NCBI GenBank assembly: GCA_938074535.1
Contig: CALJER010000003.1
Span: forward strand, 1-64,000
Length of the DNA stretch: 64,000 bases
Source of the DNA: an uncultured archaeon
GTDB taxonomy: Archaea; Hadarchaeota; Hadarchaeia; Hadarchaeales; WYZ-LMO6
Reading direction: 5' to 3'
Shown here: positions 60,136 to 64,000 of the stretch, in pieces
Position numbering within the stretch: the first letter of the stretch is position 1
Layout: each line of letters starts with the position of its first letter
The notes under the pieces: generated by a model
Seen by the model: the letters and a program-made list of their open reading frames with translations, nothing else
Told to the model about the DNA's origin: nothing
Database searches by the model: none
Position numbers and translations under genes: made by a program

Positions 60136-62031
60136 TCATCCCTCCTCCGGCAGGTGCTCCGGAGAAACCGTGTCCCCGAACTCCCTCCTGGTTTCCTCCA
60201 GCCTCCTCCTGGTCTCCTCCAGCACCCGGAAGAGCTCGGGAGGAGCCTCCGGCTCTTTCTTCCAGAACTCCTCCACCCTTCCCACCTTCTTCAGGAGCCA
60301 CTTCGCCCTGATGGAGAACTGCTCCTCGTACTCCTCCTCCGTGTACTCCCTTCCCCGCACCTCCCTGAAGAGCTTCACCAGATCCTCGTACCTGGGGATG
60401 AGCCCCGTGGGGGAGACCAGGGCGCCAGCCTCCCCGTGGATTCTCCTCTCCATCCACTTCACCCACACGTGCTTGTCCAGCCTGTGGTTCAGGTACTCCC
60501 CCGTCTTCGGGTGGCGCAGGAAGTAGTTCACCCCGAAGACCAGCGGTGCCTTTCTCAGCCTCCTTCCGAACTCCAGGTAGTTCCTGAGGTACTCGCCCAA
60601 GGGGATGGAGAGGAAGTCCTGGAGGCTCATCACGTTGATCTCGAACTTCGGCTCCTCCACGATGGCGAAGGTGGTTTCCGTCTCAAGCCCAGCCCCGTAC
60701 AGGACGACGCCGTGCTCCCAGCTGAAGCCTTGCTGGACGGGAACGAAGGCCCTGTAGTCCCTCCCCCCGAACATGATTCCCCCCAGCTCCACCCCTTTCG
60801 GGTTCTCCAGTTCGGGATCGCAGTTGGGGAGGGTGGAGAGGCTGACGGTGTACCTGGCGTTGGGGTGGGCTGGAGGAACGGGCTTTCCGTCCGGCCCCTT
60901 CATTCCCTCCCTCCACTCCCCGCAGAAGTTGAGCCCCCGCTTGGGCAGCTCGCACCCCATCCCCAGCCAGTAGGGTTTTCCGTCCTTCACCAGCACGTTG
61001 GAAAAGATGATCTCCCCAGGACTGGTGAGGACCTGGTAGATGAGGGGATCGCTCTTCGGGCTCACGTCCTGCAGGATGCCCAGGATTCCGCTTTCCACGT
61101 TTACGCCCCTGCACTGCCCCTCCAGGTTCCTGACGTAGGCTATGTCATCGGCCAGGATGGTCTCCCCCGGCAGCATGGCGGTGGAGGTCTTCCCGCAGGC
61201 GCTGGGGAAGGCCCCGGCTAGGTAGGTCTTCCTCCCGCCAGGCCCCCTCACCCCTATGATCATGAAGTGCTCGGCCAGCCATCCCTCCCTGTGGGCCTTT
61301 CTGATGGCCAGCCTGAGGGCCAGCTTCTTGAAGCCCACCGAGTTCCCCGCGTACTGGGTGTTCACGCTGTAGACGGTGTTGGTGACGTAGTCGATGTAGA
61401 TCCTCTTCTTCTCCGGCTCCGCGCTGATCATCCTCCCGTCCAGCTCCCCCGCCGAGTGGAGGGTCTTGAAGAGCTCCGCCTTCGGGTCCAGCTTCAGGAA
61501 GGTGTCGTAGCCCCTGCGGTAGAGGAGGGTGACGGAGTGGGCCACGTACCAGGAGTCCGTGCACTCCATGCAGGGGATGGTGAAGGGCGAGTGCCTGGGG
61601 CCGAGGGTGAGGAAGCGCACGATCATGGTCTTCCCCCTCATGGAGCCCCTCAGCAGGCCCAGGATCTCGGAGAGGCCCTCCTCCCTCTCCACCTGGTTCA
61701 GTCTCGGGCTCAGGTAGTCGCCCTTCGGCACCAGGAACTTGGTGGCCTGCCTGTCCCTCCCCTGGTCGAAGTAGCCGTCGAAGTGGTAGGTGTGGCCAGG
61801 CAGGGAGAGGGGCCCCTCCTCCCCGCTCTCCACGGCCATAGACCTGATGTGGGTCAGGTCCTCGGGGGAGTCGTCGCAGACGAAGACCCTGTCCGGCTGG
61901 CAGAGCTCCACCGCCCGGCAGACGAACTCGTGCACCTCCGGGTGGGGGATGGCCAGGAGCTTTTCCACTTCCCTCTCCCCAGCCTTCCTCCGCACCTTCA
62001 GGAGCAGCCTCTCCGCTTCCTCTCTTGACAT
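60136..62031 (-). CDS. pckG: Phosphoenolpyruvate carboxykinase (GTP)
   Basis: 631 residues, full length. GTP-type motifs: SPFTIPCMECTDSWYVAHS, the P-loop GAFPSACGKTSTAML, LADDIAYVRNLEG (metal Asp), HPNARYTVSLS and NYFLRHPKTGEYLNHRLDKH. It converts oxaloacetate and GTP to PEP and CO2 for gluconeogenesis, or the reverse. It has a ~45-base leader with a GAGGAG ribosome site and a possible operator (see the promoter entry). 209 bases between it and the Cys-rich gene at 59926 hold no clear gene. Confidence 0.96.
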   Translation of the reverse strand: MSREEAERLLLKVRRKAGEREVEKLLAIPHPEVHEFVCRAVELCQPDRVFVCDDSPEDLTHIRSMAVESGEEGPLSLPGHTYHFDGYFDQGRDRQATKFLVPKGDYLSPRLNQVEREEGLSEILGLLRGSMRGKTMIVRFLTLGPRHSPFTIPCMECTDSWYVAHSVTLLYRRGYDTFLKLDPKAELFKTLHSAGELDGRMISAEPEKKRIYIDYVTNTVYSVNTQYAGNSVGFKKLALRLAIRKAHREGWLAEHFMIIGVRGPGGRKTYLAGAFPSACGKTSTAMLPGETILADDIAYVRNLEGQCRGVNVESGILGILQDVSPKSDPLIYQVLTSPGEIIFSNVLVKDGKPYWLGMGCELPKRGLNFCGEWREGMKGPDGKPVPPAHPNARYTVSLSTLPNCDPELENPKGVELGGIMFGGRDYRAFVPVQQGFSWEHGVVLYGAGLETETTFAIVEEPKFEINVMSLQDFLSIPLGEYLRNYLEFGRRLRKAPLVFGVNYFLRHPKTGEYLNHRLDKHVWVKWMERRIHGEAGALVSPTGLIPRYEDLVKLFREVRGREYTEEEYEEQFSIRAKWLLKKVGRVEEFWKKEPEAPPELFRVLEETRRRLEETRREFGDTVSPEHLPEEG

Positions 62032-62056
62032 TTTGTTAATTCTCCTCAGTTTTTTC

Positions 62057-62088
62057 GAAACACTTGTTTCATTACTTTAAAAACCTTG
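62057..62088 (-). promoter_or_regulatory. pckG promoter with an inverted-repeat operator
   Basis: The minus strand has GTTTTTAAAGT (TATA box, about 62076-62088). 6-20 bases further on, at 62070-62057, lies the perfect inverted repeat GAAAC-AAGT-GTTTC. The repeat covers the expected start of transcription near 62055, the classical place for a repressor. The regulator is not identified. Confidence 0.5.
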
Positions 62089-62183
62089 TCCTCCACCTGT
62101 AAAAGTTGGGCTGAGAGCTCGATCCCGGCGATCAGCACGAGCCCGAAGATGGGGTCAGAGCCACCGCGCCCGCCCCCCCTTGG

Positions 62184-63197
62184 TTAGGACCTCTGAAAGG
62201 ACCTCTCGTATCTTTCCAGCTCCTTCAGCCTCTCCTCCTTCTCCCTCCTCCCCAGAAAGGAGGCCTCGAAGGAGTTCCGGGCCAGCGTCACCAGTTCCCT
62301 CCTCCCCAGCCCCAGGGCCTCCCGCACGGCCAGGTAGTTTTCGTTCACGTAGCCGCCGAAGTAGGCTGGGTCGTCGGAGTTCACCGTTACCTTCATCCCC
62401 CTCACCATCATCTCCCTCAGCGGGTGCTCCTTGAGGTCCCTCACCACCCCCAGCCTCAGGTTGGAGAGGGGGCAGAGGGTGAGGGGGATCCCTCTCCTGG
62501 CCAGCTCCTCCACCAGTGCGGGGTCCTCCATGGCCCTGTTCCCGTGGTCTATCCTGATCACCCCCAGCTCCAGCGCCTCCCGCACGTACTCCGGGGGACC
62601 CTCCTCCCCGGCGTGCGCCACCAGCAGGAACCCCTCCTCCCTCGCCCTCTCGAAGACCCTCCTGAACTTGGAGGGAGGGTGCCCCACCTCCGCTGAGTCG
62701 AGCCCCACCCCCACCATCAGGTCCCTGTAGGGGAGGGCCTCCTCCAGCGTCCTCGCCGCCTCCTCCTGCGGAAGGTCCCTCAGAAAGCACATGATGAGCC
62801 CGGTGCTCATCCCCCTCCCCTCCGCCTCGAGCAGGGCCGAGTGGATCCCCTCTATCACCGTCTCAAACTTCACCCCCCTGCGCGCGTGTGCTTGGGGGTC
62901 AAAGAAGACCTCGGCGTGGAGAACGTTCTGGGAGCGCGCCTTCTCCAGGTAGGAGAGGGTGAGGTCGTGAAAATCCTCCTTTTCCCTGAGCACCTCCACC
63001 CCCTTGTAGTAGAGGTTCAGGAAGTCCTGGAGGTTTTTGAACCTGTAGGCCCTCCTCACCTCCTCCACGGAGCCGTACCCCAACCTCACCCCCCTCTTCC
63101 TCGCCAGCTCGAACATGAGCTCCGGCTCCAGGGTCCCCTCCAGGTGCAGGTGGAGTTCGGCCTTGGGCAAACCCTCCACGAAGGCCCGCTCGGTCAT
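62184..63197 (-). CDS. Adenine/adenosine deaminase family protein
   Basis: 337 residues from the ATG at 63197, which overlaps the CCA-enzyme stop (ATGA). Metal and catalytic motifs: AELHLHLEGTLEPELM, LVAHAGEEGPP, IDHGNRAMEDP, LTLCPLSNLRLG and VTVNSDDPAYFGG. The segment VFFDPQAHARRGV is typical of the adenine deaminase branch (Aah1 type) rather than of true adenosine deaminases. It would turn adenine into hypoxanthine for purine salvage. The downstream gap to pckG is 152 bases. Confidence 0.9.
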   Translation of the reverse strand: MTERAFVEGLPKAELHLHLEGTLEPELMFELARKRGVRLGYGSVEEVRRAYRFKNLQDFLNLYYKGVEVLREKEDFHDLTLSYLEKARSQNVLHAEVFFDPQAHARRGVKFETVIEGIHSALLEAEGRGMSTGLIMCFLRDLPQEEAARTLEEALPYRDLMVGVGLDSAEVGHPPSKFRRVFERAREEGFLLVAHAGEEGPPEYVREALELGVIRIDHGNRAMEDPALVEELARRGIPLTLCPLSNLRLGVVRDLKEHPLREMMVRGMKVTVNSDDPAYFGGYVNENYLAVREALGLGRRELVTLARNSFEASFLGRREKEERLKELERYERSFQRS

Positions 63198-64000
63198 CTG
63201 TACCAGGGGAGACACTTGGTGAGGTACTCGGAGAGGAAAGAGGTGAAGTCCTCTTCGCGGCAGAGCCCCAGGATGGCCCTCCCCCGGTGGACCCTGAAGC
63301 CCTCCGCCAGGGCCTCCCCCAGGTGTTTCCCCAGTCCCTCCCTCCTCTTCAAAACCCCCTCCAGCACCTCCTCGGCCTCCCTCTTCCTCCTCTCCACTTC
63401 AAAGACCAGCCTTCCTTCCATGTCCACGTAGGGTCCTGCCCAGGTCCCCCTCTTCCCCAGGTACTTCCGCAGGAAGCTCTCCTCGGGGGCGGAGGGGGGA
63501 GGACCCTTCCTCACCTCGAGGGGAGGAAGGGAGGAAGGGAAGACCTCCAGGAGGAGGGCCGAGAGGCGCTTTCCGGACCATACCTCGCTGCCCATCACCT
63601 GGAAGCCCCTCTCCCCGAGCGCGAAGCCCAGGGCCCTCTCCGCCTTCCTGAGCTGGGGGTAGAGCACGTCCTCCGCCACCGGAGGGGTTCTGAAGGTCAC
63701 GCAGAAGAGCTCCGTTCCCCTCCTCCTCATGAGCCTCCACAGCCTTCCCCTCCCGAGCACCCGTCCCGGCCTTGGGAAGAAGAAGCGCTCGGAGGGCCTC
63801 CTCAGGAACTCCCTGCAGGCCAGCACGAAGGTGGAGAACTTCTGGATGGAGACGGCGGCCGCCACGTTCCTGGTGCGGTCCACGGGGTCCACCACCACCA
63901 GAGGCTGGTCGGGGAAGAGCAGCCTGAGCTTGGAGGGGTCGGGATAGAAGCCCTCCAGGTCTATCACTTGCCCTGGCTTCCACCCTCTGGCCTCCCTCAC
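63194..64000 (-). CDS. cca: CCA-adding enzyme, archaeal class I, N-terminus outside window
   Basis: 268 residues are visible; the frame is open at the right edge, so the catalytic nucleotidyltransferase head (GSxxxGT, DxD) lies beyond it. What remains is the central and tail part: LVVVDPVDRTRNVAAAVS, FSTFVLACREFLRRPS and FFFPRP are characteristic. It completes or repairs tRNA 3' CCA. Interesting here because all three tRNA genes in the window already encode CCA. It forms an operon with the deaminase. Confidence 0.9.
   Translation of the reverse strand: MREARGWKPGQVIDLEGFYPDPSKLRLLFPDQPLVVVDPVDRTRNVAAAVSIQKFSTFVLACREFLRRPSERFFFPRPGRVLGRGRLWRLMRRRGTELFCVTFRTPPVAEDVLYPQLRKAERALGFALGERGFQVMGSEVWSGKRLSALLLEVFPSSLPPLEVRKGPPPSAPEESFLRKYLGKRGTWAGPYVDMEGRLVFEVERRKREAEEVLEGVLKRREGLGKHLGEALAEGFRVHRGRAILGLCREEDFTSFLSEYLTKCLPWYR

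Overview
The window is chromosomal DNA from a GC-rich archaeon. Evidence for Archaea: archaeal 16S and 23S rRNA with LAGLIDADG introns, an archaeal RNase P RNA, ribosomal proteins eS17, eS26, eL21 and eL40, RpoF, SRP54, a 20S proteasome beta subunit, archaeal-type ThrRS, class I CCA-adding enzyme, GTP cyclohydrolase III, Trm56, DUF655, UPF0147/UPF0148, and TATA-box promoters with short or no leaders. The PF07790-type pilins favour a euryarchaeal-grade lineage. eS26 together with several rRNA introns and a non-canonical tRNA intron suggests a deep-branching, perhaps thermophilic group (Hadarchaeota-like is my guess, not shown).

Layout: 1-8754 holds isoprenoid/membrane genes (end of a geranylgeranyl-reductase-like gene, a B12-type radical SAM gene, a Yip1-like membrane protein; then on the minus strand UbiA, Yip1-like, UbiA) around two giant pilin-like genes. 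8841-14346 holds seven more pilin-type genes. 14622-18246 is housekeeping (GTP cyclohydrolase III, tRNA methylthiotransferase, ThiDN, eS17). 18330-25526 is the rRNA operon on the minus strand: 16S with one intron, tRNA-Ala(UGC), 23S with two introns, each intron coding a homing-endonuclease-type protein. 25815-33856 is a run of two glycosyltransferases, UbiA, three radical SAM proteins, a GGR-like flavoprotein and a third Yip1-like protein; much of it looks less GC-rich than its neighbours. 33909-36860 encodes a secreted adhesin with three tail-fibre-like His-rich domains. Then follow an intron-split tRNA-His, acetyl-CoA synthetase, RNase P RNA, eS26, eL40, NAD(P)HX dehydratase, an acyl-CoA dehydrogenase, a four-gene 2-oxoacid:ferredoxin oxidoreductase operon and ThrRS. 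47936-57752 is mostly core information-processing and sugar-phosphate genes. 57771-64000 holds a candidate structured RNA, a decayed ATPase gene, tRNA-Leu, a small redox protein, GTP-type PEPCK, an adenine/adenosine deaminase and the CCA-adding enzyme.

The best candidate for an undescribed system is the recurring set UbiA + GGR-like flavoprotein + B12-type radical SAM + Yip1-like membrane protein. Some version of it occurs at three places in the window, next to surface-structure genes, and suggests a dedicated pathway for making or remodelling a prenyl lipid. Other strong points are the tRNA-His T-arm intron, the triple tail-collar adhesin, and nine pilin-type genes with very unequal head domains.
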